A DNA stretch of 6,318 nucleotides from an uncultured Clostridia bacterium (GCA_947177115.1 CAMWTG010000167.1:1-6318); one strand, 5' to 3'; counted from the first letter of the stretch, positions 1 to 6,170 are shown. Notes: generated from the sequence alone by a model not told the origin. Translations and numbers: made by a program.

Positions 1-18
1 GTATTCTCATAATTCCTT

Positions 19-27
19 ATTATAGCA
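19..27 (-). promoter_or_regulatory. Possible leftward extended -10 promoter element
   Basis: Read on the minus strand, this stretch is TGCTATAAT, a perfect extended -10 (TGn before a consensus TATAAT). It sits in a very AT-rich segment (about 1-40) that contrasts with the GC-rich remainder. The -35 position 17 bases upstream reads TGTCCA, only a weak match, which an extended -10 can tolerate. It would start a transcript near base 12 running left out of the window, for a gene divergent to the DUF1576 operon. No coding sequence supports this inside the window. Confidence 0.35.
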
Positions 28-91
28 TAATATCTTTAGTTTGGACACTCCCCGGTGATTTCGCCACAGGCCCGAAACAGGTCTGAGGCCC

Positions 92-120
92 TTGACAGCC
101 GGCGGTCCATCCCGTACAAT
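92..120 (+). promoter_or_regulatory. Sigma-A type promoter of the DUF1576 operon
   Basis: The sequence shows a perfect -35 TTGACA (92-97), a 17-base spacer and a -10 TACAAT (115-120, one mismatch to consensus). The expected transcription start is near base 127, giving a leader of about 30 bases before the ATG at 159. No operator-like palindrome is evident around it. It probably drives 159-1439 and 1445-1807, and possibly the oxidoreductase gene beyond. Confidence 0.8.
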
Positions 121-158
121 GGAAACTGCAGGATCGGAAGTGCGGATGAGGAGGACAT

Positions 159-1439
159 ATGGCAACGGATACGACCAATAGGCGGAGCGAAGGACTGGAC
201 CGGCGGCTGTATATTCTGCCGCTGGCGCTGGCGGGGCTGTTTGCGGTGTTTGCCGTGATTGCCCAACCGGACCTTTCCCTTCTTCGAGGGTTCTGGGAGA
301 TCCAGATCAACGAGACCGGATTGATCACCGATCCCATGGCGACCGGCGGCGTGGGGGCCGCGCTGCTGAATGCAGCGCTGGTACTGCTGCTGAGCACTCT
401 TTTGATCTGCCGGATGAGGCTGCCTTTTACCGGCGCGGCCCTGGCCTGCTTGTTTTTGATGGGAGGCTTTTCCCTGCTGGGAAAGAATCTGCTCAACATC
501 GCCCCCATCGTGACGGGCGGCTTCCTGTATTCCCTGTATAAGCGGGAGAGCTTTGCCAGATACGTCTATCTGACCCTCTACGGGACCTGTCTGGCGCCCA
601 TGGTCAGCTTCCTGCTGGTCCGGGTGCGGCCCGGGTTCCGGTGGGCCGCCATGGCGGCCTGCGGTCTGGCTATCGGTTTCCTGCTGCCGGCCATCGCCCG
701 GTTCACCACCAGGATCCATCAGGGCTATAATCTCTATAACGTGGGCTTTGCCGCAGGGATCCTGGGGCTGGGGATGGCCAGTGTCCTGAAAGGCTTCGGC
801 GTGGAATTCACCGCCGGGGCCGGCTGGAGCGGAGACGGGCATGGGCTTTTGTGCCTGCTGGTATCGGTGATGCTGCTGGGGCTCCTCGGCGCCGGAGCGG
901 TCATGGGGTGCCGGAGCTGGGCGGACTATAAGCACATCCTTCATCACTCGGGCCGTGCGGTGGCGGATTTCATTGTTCTGGACGGACCGGGCCCCACATT
1001 GGTGAACATGGCTCTGGTGGGTGGCGTAGGCTTTGCCTATCTGTTGGCACTGTACCCCATGGGGGTGCGGCTCAACGGGCCTCTGGTGTGCTGCATCATG
1101 GCCATGGCCGGTTTCGGCGGCTTTGGCAAGCATCCCCGGAACGTGCTGCCGGTGATGGCCGGGGCGGTACTGGCGGCGCTGCTGCTGGTGGCGGTGCCCA
1201 TTACATCCCCCGGCGTGCTGCTGGCTACGCTTCTGTGTACCTGCCTGGCCCCTGTCGCGGGACAGTTCGGCTGGGGCTGGGGCATGGCCGCCGGGTTTAT
1301 TCATATGACCATTGTGCAAAATACCAGCATCCTCCACGGGGGGATGAATCTTTACAACAACGGCTTTGCGGCGGGATTGGTGTGTATTCTGCTGATCCCC
1401 ATCATCAAGTCCATCTCGCCGGAGCCGGAGGAGGATTAA
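159..1439 (+). CDS. DUF1576 family polytopic membrane protein
   Basis: A 426-residue, very hydrophobic protein with about 12 to 14 predicted membrane segments by eye, including residues 17-37, 63-83, 90-108, 135-153, 160-180, 223-247, 329-345 and 402-419. I recognise it as DUF1576 (PF07613) from the LITDP segment near residues 55-59, the GKxxxNxxP motif and the NLYNxGFAAG motif. The family has no assigned function that I know of. The protein consists of two similar halves. GKxxxNxxP occurs at 108-116 and 323-331, TCLAP at 143-147 and 361-365, and HxGxNLYNxGFAAG at 187-200 and 393-406. That architecture is typical of transporters or channels, so a transport role is a reasonable inference but unproven. 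There is no cleavable signal peptide. The start ATG follows the SD GAGGAGG (148-154) at a slightly short 4-base spacing. A strong promoter lies at 92-120. The stop is 5 bases before the next gene, whose SD lies inside the last codons of this one. Confidence 0.93.
   Translation: MATDTTNRRSEGLDRRLYILPLALAGLFAVFAVIAQPDLSLLRGFWEIQINETGLITDPMATGGVGAALLNAALVLLLSTLLICRMRLPFTGAALACLFLMGGFSLLGKNLLNIAPIVTGGFLYSLYKRESFARYVYLTLYGTCLAPMVSFLLVRVRPGFRWAAMAACGLAIGFLLPAIARFTTRIHQGYNLYNVGFAAGILGLGMASVLKGFGVEFTAGAGWSGDGHGLLCLLVSVMLLGLLGAGAVMGCRSWADYKHILHHSGRAVADFIVLDGPGPTLVNMALVGGVGFAYLLALYPMGVRLNGPLVCCIMAMAGFGGFGKHPRNVLPVMAGAVLAALLLVAVPITSPGVLLATLLCTCLAPVAGQFGWGWGMAAGFIHMTIVQNTSILHGGMNLYNNGFAAGLVCILLIPIIKSISPEPEED
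1427..1434 (+). promoter_or_regulatory. Ribosome binding site of the small gene at 1445
   Basis: GGAGGAGG lies inside the last codons of the DUF1576 gene and 10 bases before the ATG at 1445. This fixes the start of the small gene, because the same frame is open far upstream (from 1088) with no comparable site. It also suggests that translation of the two genes is coupled. Confidence 0.75.
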
Positions 1440-1444
1440 CCAAG

Positions 1445-1807
1445 ATGAAAAAGCGTATGTACCGGGCCCGCCGCCGGATGAACCATGTCGTCAGCGAGCT
1501 CAGCCATGCCCTGCTTCTGGCGGGAGGCCGGGAGATCGATCTGCGCCTGACCCGGGAGGAAGATGGCCTGCACCTGCATCTGGAGGGTGATTTTTCCCCG
1601 GAACATCAGCGGAGCATGGAGCACATGGCAAAGCTGCTCCAGCCCAGGTTTCGGGACCCGGCGCTGGTGGAGACCTACGGCGAACTGACCGGCGAGGACC
1701 AATATACCGAGGAGGGCGAACTGGCTTTGGTGGGACAGATGGTGGACCGGTCGGCGGTAACTGTGGAGCCGGGGCGGGTACGGATGGATCTGTTTCTGGC
1801 ATTTTAG
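1445..1807 (+). CDS. Small cytosolic protein of unknown function, DUF1576 neighbour
   Basis: A 120-residue soluble protein that I cannot assign to a named family. The first 12 residues are strongly basic (MKKRMYRARRRM). The rest mixes charged helices and strands: a helical stretch with SELSHALLLAGG at about 17-28, a probable strand pair DLRLTREEDGLHLHLEGDF at about 32-50, a helix over about 52-68, an acidic segment around 80-92, and a closing strand RVRMDLFLAF. No membrane segment, signal peptide or Cys cluster is visible. It follows the DUF1576 gene by 5 bases with an excellent SD in the upstream coding sequence, so the two are surely co-expressed. I recall similar short genes beside DUF1576 in other clostridia, but that is memory, not a search. 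A regulatory or assembly subunit of the membrane protein is the natural inference. Coding is supported by SD, spacing and operon position, although homology is unproven. Confidence 0.88.
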   Translation: MKKRMYRARRRMNHVVSELSHALLLAGGREIDLRLTREEDGLHLHLEGDFSPEHQRSMEHMAKLLQPRFRDPALVETYGELTGEDQYTEEGELALVGQMVDRSAVTVEPGRVRMDLFLAF

Positions 1808-1849
1808 GCCGATAATCAGCGGCAAAATGTGCATACTATCCCCGAAAGA

Positions 1850-1854
1850 GGGGG
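1850..1854 (+). promoter_or_regulatory. Ribosome binding site deciding the oxidoreductase start
   Basis: The purine run AGAGGGGG ends at 1854. It directly abuts the ATG at 1855 (spacing 0), so it cannot serve it, but it is 9 bases before the in-frame ATG at 1864. The later ATG is therefore preferred. The five Gs are also the right arm of a small hairpin (see findings). Confidence 0.65.
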
Positions 1855-1863
1855 ATGTATGGC

Positions 1864-3162
1864 ATGGAATCTATTTGGACCAGAACGGCGGAGCTGCCGC
1901 AGTTTCAGCCGCTGGAGGGTGAATTAAAAACCGATGTACTGGTGATCGGCGGCGGGATCACCGGAATTTTATGCACCTGGATGCTGCGGCAGAGGGGGAT
2001 CGACTGTGCGCTGATCGAGGCGGGCCGTCTCTGCGGCGGGACCACCGGGCGCACAACGGCGAAGATCACCTCCCAGCATGGCCTGGTATACCACAAGCTG
2101 GTGAAGGCGTTCGGCGCGGATATCGCGCGGCTTTTCTGGCAGATGCAGGAGGCGGCGCTGGGCCGGTACCGGACACTGTGCCGGGACATTCCCTGCGATT
2201 TTGAAGAGAAGGACAATTTTGTCTACACAACAGGCTGTCGGGCGGAATTGGAGAAAGAGATGGAGGCCCTGGAAAGGATCGGCGCGCCGGTCCGGTTTGT
2301 CCGGGAGCTGCCGCTGCCGTTTCCCACCCTTGGCGCGGTCTGTTTTCCCGGACAGGGGCAGTTCCACCCGCTGAAATTCCTGGCGGAGCTGGCCCGGGAG
2401 CTGCCTGTATATGAGAATACCCGCGCCCTGGAATGGGCGCCGGGACAGGTGCGGACAAACCGGGGAACGGTCCGGGCGGAGAAAGTCATTGCGGCCACCC
2501 ATTTCCCGTTTATCACCAACCACGGCGGATATTTCCTCAAACTTTACCAGCACCGCTCCTATGTGCTGGCCCTTGAAAACGGGCCGGATGTGGGCGGGAT
2601 GTATGTGGATGCTTCCAAAACGGGAATGTCCTTCCGCAATTACGGCAATCTTCTGCTGCTGGGCGGCGGAGGCCACCGGACAGGAAAAAAGGGCGGCGGC
2701 TGGCAGGAACTGGAGGACGCGGCCCGGCGGTACTACCCACATGCAAAGGCCGTTGGCCGCTGGGCGGCTCAGGACTGCATGTCCCTGGACGGCGCGCCCT
2801 ATGTGGGGCAGTACGGCAAGCACACGCCGGGGCTGTATACGGCCTCCGGCTTCAACAAGTGGGGCATGACCGGAGCCATGGCGGCGGCGGAACTGCTGGC
2901 AGACATGGTAACGGGGCGGGAAAATCCTTATGCGGACGCAGCCGCTCCTTCCCGGACTATTCTGCGCCCCCAGCTGGCGGCGAATGTACTGGAATCGACC
3001 GTCAATCTGCTGACCCCCACCGCTCCGCGGTGTCCCCACCTGGGCTGTGCGCTGAAATATAATGCCCAGGAACATACGTGGGATTGTCCCTGCCACGGGT
3101 CCCGGTTTGCGGAGGACGGCGCGGTGCTGGATGGTCCGGCTAACGGGGATAGACAGTTGTAA
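1864..3162 (+). CDS. FAD-dependent oxidoreductase with C-terminal Rieske [2Fe-2S] domain
   Basis: A 432-residue cytosolic protein of the DAO-type FAD oxidoreductase superfamily. The N-terminal dinucleotide fold has GxGxxG at residues 29-34 (VIGGGITG) and an acidic residue E52 at the end of strand 2, expected to bind the FAD ribose. A conserved GGTTGRTTAKITSQHG segment follows at about 56-71. A C-terminal Rieske domain carries C390-x-H392 and C408-x-x-H411 as [2Fe-2S] ligands, with C395 and C410 as the likely disulfide pair (CPHLGC and CPCHGS motifs). The order DAO-then-Rieske matches B. subtilis YhfW and many clostridial relatives. At 432 residues it is shorter than YhfW (about 500) but seems complete, with a normal end after the Rieske motif. 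The substrate is unknown, and an electron path from an amine or similar substrate via FAD to the Fe-S centre is inference. An ATG at 1855 is in frame, but the SD fits 1864. It is 56 bases after the previous gene with no terminator between, so co-transcription is possible. Confidence 0.95.
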   Translation: MESIWTRTAELPQFQPLEGELKTDVLVIGGGITGILCTWMLRQRGIDCALIEAGRLCGGTTGRTTAKITSQHGLVYHKLVKAFGADIARLFWQMQEAALGRYRTLCRDIPCDFEEKDNFVYTTGCRAELEKEMEALERIGAPVRFVRELPLPFPTLGAVCFPGQGQFHPLKFLAELARELPVYENTRALEWAPGQVRTNRGTVRAEKVIAATHFPFITNHGGYFLKLYQHRSYVLALENGPDVGGMYVDASKTGMSFRNYGNLLLLGGGGHRTGKKGGGWQELEDAARRYYPHAKAVGRWAAQDCMSLDGAPYVGQYGKHTPGLYTASGFNKWGMTGAMAAAELLADMVTGRENPYADAAAPSRTILRPQLAANVLESTVNLLTPTAPRCPHLGCALKYNAQEHTWDCPCHGSRFAEDGAVLDGPANGDRQL

Positions 3163-3164
3163 AT

Positions 3165-3200
3165 AAGCGGAGAGCAGCCGGTATGGGCCGCTCTCCGCTT
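3165..3200. terminator. Bidirectional intrinsic terminator between convergent genes
   Basis: A perfect 11-base stem (AAGCGGAGAGC at 3165-3175 with GCTCTCCGCTT at 3190-3200) encloses a 14-base loop that can form a further GCC/GGC pairing. On the plus strand it is followed by TAATTTA, on the minus strand by ATTTACA. Both are modest U-tracts. It begins 3 bases after the oxidoreductase stop and ends 5 bases beyond the stop of the converging GNAT gene, so it can serve both. Confidence 0.85.
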
Positions 3201-3204
3201 TAAT

Positions 3205-3639
3205 TTACAGGCTCTTTTCCATGATGATCTCATCTTCATCCCGCTCACCGGTCAGATGAAATCCCAGCTTTTCATACATTTTCCTGGCCGCTTCGTTGCC
3301 CTCAATGAAGCACAAAACTACCTTTCGGTATTTCCCGTCCTGACACATCAGGTCAAGGATCTGCCTTGCAGCTTCTATGCCAAAGCCCCTGCCCTGGTAC
3401 CGCTGGTCAATAAAGAGCTGGCTGAAATCGTAAGCATTCCCCTCGTCCCAGTCGTGGTACATGGCCATACCTACCGGCGTGTCCTCATGATAGACAATAA
3501 ACGCCTGACTGCGACTCTCCCGGTAGGCGTAGGCACGGGCCAGTATCCGCATATCATCGGAGACAAAGCCTTTCTGTGCCTCCGATACTTTCAGGCCTAG
3601 CCGCCAGTTGCCGGGATCGACAGTTTCCAGCCGGATCAC
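3205..3639 (-). CDS. GNAT family N-acetyltransferase (BltD/PaiA-like)
   Basis: A 144-residue single-domain GNAT that transfers an acetyl group from acetyl-CoA, in the cytosol. The acetyl-CoA pyrophosphate loop R/QxxGxG/A is RYQGRGFG at residues 80-87. It is preceded by the beta-4 strand AYDFSQLFID (69-78) and followed by the motif-B region GNEAARKMYEKLGF (114-127), where Y122 is the probable general acid. The N-terminal pattern (NWRxxLKVSEAQKGFV and the AYAYRES helix) resembles spermine/spermidine acetyltransferases such as BltD and PaiA, so a polyamine-like substrate is possible but not shown. The start is GTG and overlaps the upstream stop as GTGA (3639-3636). A strong SD, AGGGGAGG (3655-3648), is 8 bases upstream. 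It is the last gene of the radical SAM operon and ends at the shared terminator. The substrate specificity cannot be read from the sequence. Confidence 0.93.
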   Translation of the reverse strand: MIRLETVDPGNWRLGLKVSEAQKGFVSDDMRILARAYAYRESRSQAFIVYHEDTPVGMAMYHDWDEGNAYDFSQLFIDQRYQGRGFGIEAARQILDLMCQDGKYRKVVLCFIEGNEAARKMYEKLGFHLTGERDEDEIIMEKSL

Positions 3640-4298
3640 CGGAATATCCTCCCCTCCCCGTCCAGCAGTTCCAGCCGCCGGACCTGGACGAAGTCCGGCG
3701 CCAGATGCGGCAGATGGACTTCCACCGCCGTGGCCAGCAGGGCCGGATTCAATCCCGGATTCTGGGCGGCAACCACCACGTCCAAGCGTAGAAGGCCAGA
3801 TTCTTCCATCATTTCCAGGCTGTGGAGCATGGGGCGGATGTCGATATCCGCCATAGCCTTGCGCTTGGTGCGCTTCTGAATGACCACGCTCTCCCCCAGG
3901 AGCAGATTGCGGATCTTCTCCGCCGCTTCCGCCGGGACGCCGTTGTCGTAAGTCATCTCCACCCGGCAGCGCAGCGCCGCCAGCTCCCGGACGGGGCGGG
4001 CGGGGATGTAGCAGTCTGTTGCCCGGACGCCCTCCGGCATAAAGCGGTTCAGCTCCTCCGGCAGACCCGCGCCGTCCATGTCCCCGTTGACTTCAAAGTC
4101 CAGAATTTCGCAGTCGCTGGCCTGCCCCACGCTCAGAGGCAGGGCGAAGGAAATAATAGGATGGGGGTGGAATCCCTGGGAGTGTCGCAGCACCATCCCC
4201 TGGCGCAGAAACACCCGCTGGAAGGTCCGCAGCAGATCCAGATGGGAGATATACACCGCCCGGCCTTCCTTGGTAAAAATCAGCCTCAGCTTACCCAC
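3636..4298 (-). CDS. DUF2344 / TIGR03936 radical-SAM-linked protein
   Basis: A 220-residue cytosolic protein of the TIGR03936 (DUF2344) family. The hallmarks are KLRLIFTKEGRAVYISHLDLLRTFQR near the N-terminus and the SQGFHPHPIISFALPLSVG segment at about 41-59. In many bacteria this domain is fused to the C-terminus of a TIGR03960 radical SAM protein. Here it is the next gene and overlaps the radical SAM gene by 8 bases. The biochemical role is unknown, and an RNA-related modification role is sometimes suspected from the usual neighbours (rng, rplU, rpmA). An ATG at 4325 in the same frame would add nine residues, MLWKGGSAT. I prefer GTG at 4298 because a GGGGGGGAG SD (4314-4306) lies 7 bases upstream and homologues begin at KLRLxFTKEG. 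The C-terminus ends with a TGA shared with the GNAT start. The two overlaps imply translational coupling through the operon. Confidence 0.93.
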   Translation of the reverse strand: MGKLRLIFTKEGRAVYISHLDLLRTFQRVFLRQGMVLRHSQGFHPHPIISFALPLSVGQASDCEILDFEVNGDMDGAGLPEELNRFMPEGVRATDCYIPARPVRELAALRCRVEMTYDNGVPAEAAEKIRNLLLGESVVIQKRTKRKAMADIDIRPMLHSLEMMEESGLLRLDVVVAAQNPGLNPALLATAVEVHLPHLAPDFVQVRRLELLDGEGRIFR

Positions 4299-6126
4299 GG
4301 TAGCACTCCCCCCCTTCCACAACATTGGCCCCGCAGCCGCTGCACTTCATGCGGCAGTCGGGGGTTGTGGCGGACTGGTAAGCCAGCTCCCGCTGCCGCC
4401 ACAGGTAGCTGTCGGAGACATGGCAGGAGATCATGCTCCACGGCAAAATCTCCTCACGGCTCCGCTCCCGGCAGGCGTAGAACTCCGGATCCAGCCCGCA
4501 CTCCTCAAAGGCTTCCAGCCAGCGGTTCAGGTCGAAGCAGTCGCTCCAGGCGTCCAACCTGGCCCCCTTGCGGTACGCCTTTTCCAGCACCCGGCCCAGC
4601 CGCCGGTCGCCTCTGGCCAGCACGGCCTCCAGGAAGCTGGTATCGCCGTCATGCCAGTTATAGGTCACGGCCTTGGCGGTAATAGCCTCCCGCAGGAGCT
4701 TCACCCGCCGCTCATACTCCGCCCGGGATATCTGGGGTTCCCACTGGAAAGCGGTAAAGGGCTTGGGCACGAACCAGGAGGTGGACACCGTGACCCGCAG
4801 GCCCCGATTCTTGTTGCTGGCGTGCTCCCGCCAGGTATGGACGGCGTGCTTGGCGATCTCGGCGATACCCAGCACGTCCTCGTCCGTCTCCGTAGGCAGG
4901 CCCAGCATGAAGTACAGCTTTACCGCGTTCCACCCGCCTGAGAAGGCGGTTTTCAGGCTCTCGGTCAGATCGTCCTCGGTGACGTTCTTGTTGATGGCGT
5001 CCCGCAGCCGCTGGGTCCCGGCCTCAGGGGCGAAGGTCAGCCCCGCCTTTCTTCCCCGCTGGAGGCGCTGCATCAGCTCCATGGAGAAGTTGTCCGCCCG
5101 TAAGGACGGCAGGGAGAGATTCACATGGTTTTTTCCGCAGAACGCCTCCAGATCGTCGCACAGACCCACCAATTCCGGATAGTCGCTAGTGGACAAGGAG
5201 CTCAGCGTCATCTCCTGATAGCCGGAATCCTGGATAGATTCCTGCGCATACTTCACAAGCTGCTCCTTGCTGCGGCACCGGACCGGGCGATAGACATACC
5301 CCGCCTGGCAGAACCGGCACCCCCGGATGCAGCCCCGGAACACCTCCAGGGTCACCCGGTCATGGACGATCTCCGTGGAGGGGACGATGGTTTTCGCAGG
5401 GTAATAGGATCTGTCCATATCGTGGACTACCCGTTTGGCCACTTTCTCCGGCGCACCCTCCAAGGGGGTAATGGCGGCGATCGTGCCGTCCTCTTTATAC
5501 GAAACATCATAAAGCGAGGGAACATATACGCCCGGGATCTGCGCCGCCGTCCGGAGGAACCGGGGCTTGTCCCAGTTCTCCCGTTTGGCCTGGCGGAACA
5601 GATTTACCACCTCCGGCAACAGCTCCTCCCCCTCGCCGATAAGGGCCAGATCGATAAAATCCGCCACCGGCTCGGCGTTGTACATGGCGGTGCCTCCGGC
5701 GATGACCAGCGGCGCCAGCGCCCCCCGGTCCACCGCCCGCAGAGGCAGGCCGCTGAGATCCAACATGTTCAGCATCGCGGTGTAGGCCATCTCATACCCC
5801 ACGGAGAAAGCAACAATGTCGAACGCCCCCACCGGGTCGCCGGATTCCAGCGCATAGAGGGGGATGCCGTTTTTGCGCATTTCATCCTCCATATCCGTCC
5901 AGGGGGTAAACACCCGCTCGCACCATACGCCGGGCATCTCGTTGAGCACGCCGTACAGGATACGGAAACCCAGGTTGCTCATGCCGATCTCATAAGTATC
6001 CGGGAAACAAAAGGCGAAACGGAGGTCCACCTCCCGCTTGTCCTTTTTTACTTCGTTGTATTCGCCGCCCACATAGCGGGCAGGCTTCTGCACCCGGGGC
6101 AGGATGCGCTCTAATCTCTTGTCCAC
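4291..6126 (-). CDS. TIGR03960 family B12-binding-domain radical SAM protein
   Basis: A 611-residue cytosolic protein. Residues about 30-210 form the cobalamin-binding-like N-terminal domain typical of this family (FPDTYEIGMSNLGFRILYGVLN near 41-62, and GGTAMYNAEPVADFIDLALIGEGE at about 144-167). The radical SAM core follows, with CxxxCxxC as C266, C270, C273 (RGCIRGCRFCQAG), which ligates the [4Fe-4S] cluster that cleaves S-adenosylmethionine. The downstream FAPEAGTQRLRDAINKN and KLYFMLGLPTETDED segments are also characteristic. The C-terminal tail has a further cysteine set at C591, C595, C598 and C608, a possible second metal site. The DxHxxG cobalamin motif is not visible, so true B12 binding is doubtful. 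The length is normal for the unfused form; in other bacteria a DUF2344 domain continues the chain, here supplied by the overlapping downstream gene. The start is GTG, with SD AAAGGAG (6140-6134) 7 bases upstream and a promoter at 6199-6171. The substrate is unknown. Confidence 0.96.
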   Translation of the reverse strand: MDKRLERILPRVQKPARYVGGEYNEVKKDKREVDLRFAFCFPDTYEIGMSNLGFRILYGVLNEMPGVWCERVFTPWTDMEDEMRKNGIPLYALESGDPVGAFDIVAFSVGYEMAYTAMLNMLDLSGLPLRAVDRGALAPLVIAGGTAMYNAEPVADFIDLALIGEGEELLPEVVNLFRQAKRENWDKPRFLRTAAQIPGVYVPSLYDVSYKEDGTIAAITPLEGAPEKVAKRVVHDMDRSYYPAKTIVPSTEIVHDRVTLEVFRGCIRGCRFCQAGYVYRPVRCRSKEQLVKYAQESIQDSGYQEMTLSSLSTSDYPELVGLCDDLEAFCGKNHVNLSLPSLRADNFSMELMQRLQRGRKAGLTFAPEAGTQRLRDAINKNVTEDDLTESLKTAFSGGWNAVKLYFMLGLPTETDEDVLGIAEIAKHAVHTWREHASNKNRGLRVTVSTSWFVPKPFTAFQWEPQISRAEYERRVKLLREAITAKAVTYNWHDGDTSFLEAVLARGDRRLGRVLEKAYRKGARLDAWSDCFDLNRWLEAFEECGLDPEFYACRERSREEILPWSMISCHVSDSYLWRQRELAYQSATTPDCRMKCSGCGANVVEGGECYRG

Positions 6127-6145
6127 GGCAATTCTCCTTTTTGTG

Positions 6146-6159
6146 GCGGCATCTGCCGC
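6146..6159 (-). promoter_or_regulatory. Small hairpin in the leader of the radical SAM mRNA
   Basis: GCGGCA (6146-6151) and TGCCGC (6154-6159) are perfect complements separated by two bases, so a 5-pair stem with a 4-base loop is realistic. Given the promoter at 6199-6171, it lies at the very 5' end of the transcript, 5 bases before the A-run that leads into the SD. It may protect the mRNA end or tune initiation; no function is shown. Confidence 0.4.
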
Positions 6160-6170
6160 TCAATGGAAAT

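Noticed and set aside
36..1337. Open frame of 433 codons on the minus strand opposite the DUF1576 gene
   Set aside because: It is rich in His, Gln, Pro and Gly, as expected for the antisense of a GC-rich membrane protein gene. It has no family resemblance and lies wholly under a well-supported gene.
1088..1444. N-terminal extension of the small protein gene into the DUF1576 gene
   Set aside because: The frame is open, but the extension is Gly/Arg-rich out-of-frame sequence of the DUF1576 gene. A strong SD at 1427-1434 fixes the start at 1445.
1811..1839. Possible separate promoter for the oxidoreductase (GATAAT at 1811-1816, TACTAT at 1834-1839)
   Set aside because: Neither -10-like hexamer has a recognisable -35 at 16 to 18 bases upstream, so it is not called. 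Co-transcription with the upstream pair is just as likely.
1969..3096. Open frame of 375 codons on the minus strand opposite the oxidoreductase gene
   Set aside because: Its Arg/Gln/Pro-rich low-information sequence is a shadow of high third-position GC. The opposite strand shows clear FAD and Rieske motifs.
3822..4941. Overlapping plus-strand open frames of 286 and 287 codons
   Set aside because: They span the junction of two real minus-strand genes, have Arg/Pro/Ser-rich sequences and lack SD support.
5125..6114. Open frame of 329 codons on the plus strand under the radical SAM gene
   Set aside because: It has an antisense composition with many His, Arg and Gln residues and no motif, and it is fully covered by the radical SAM coding sequence.
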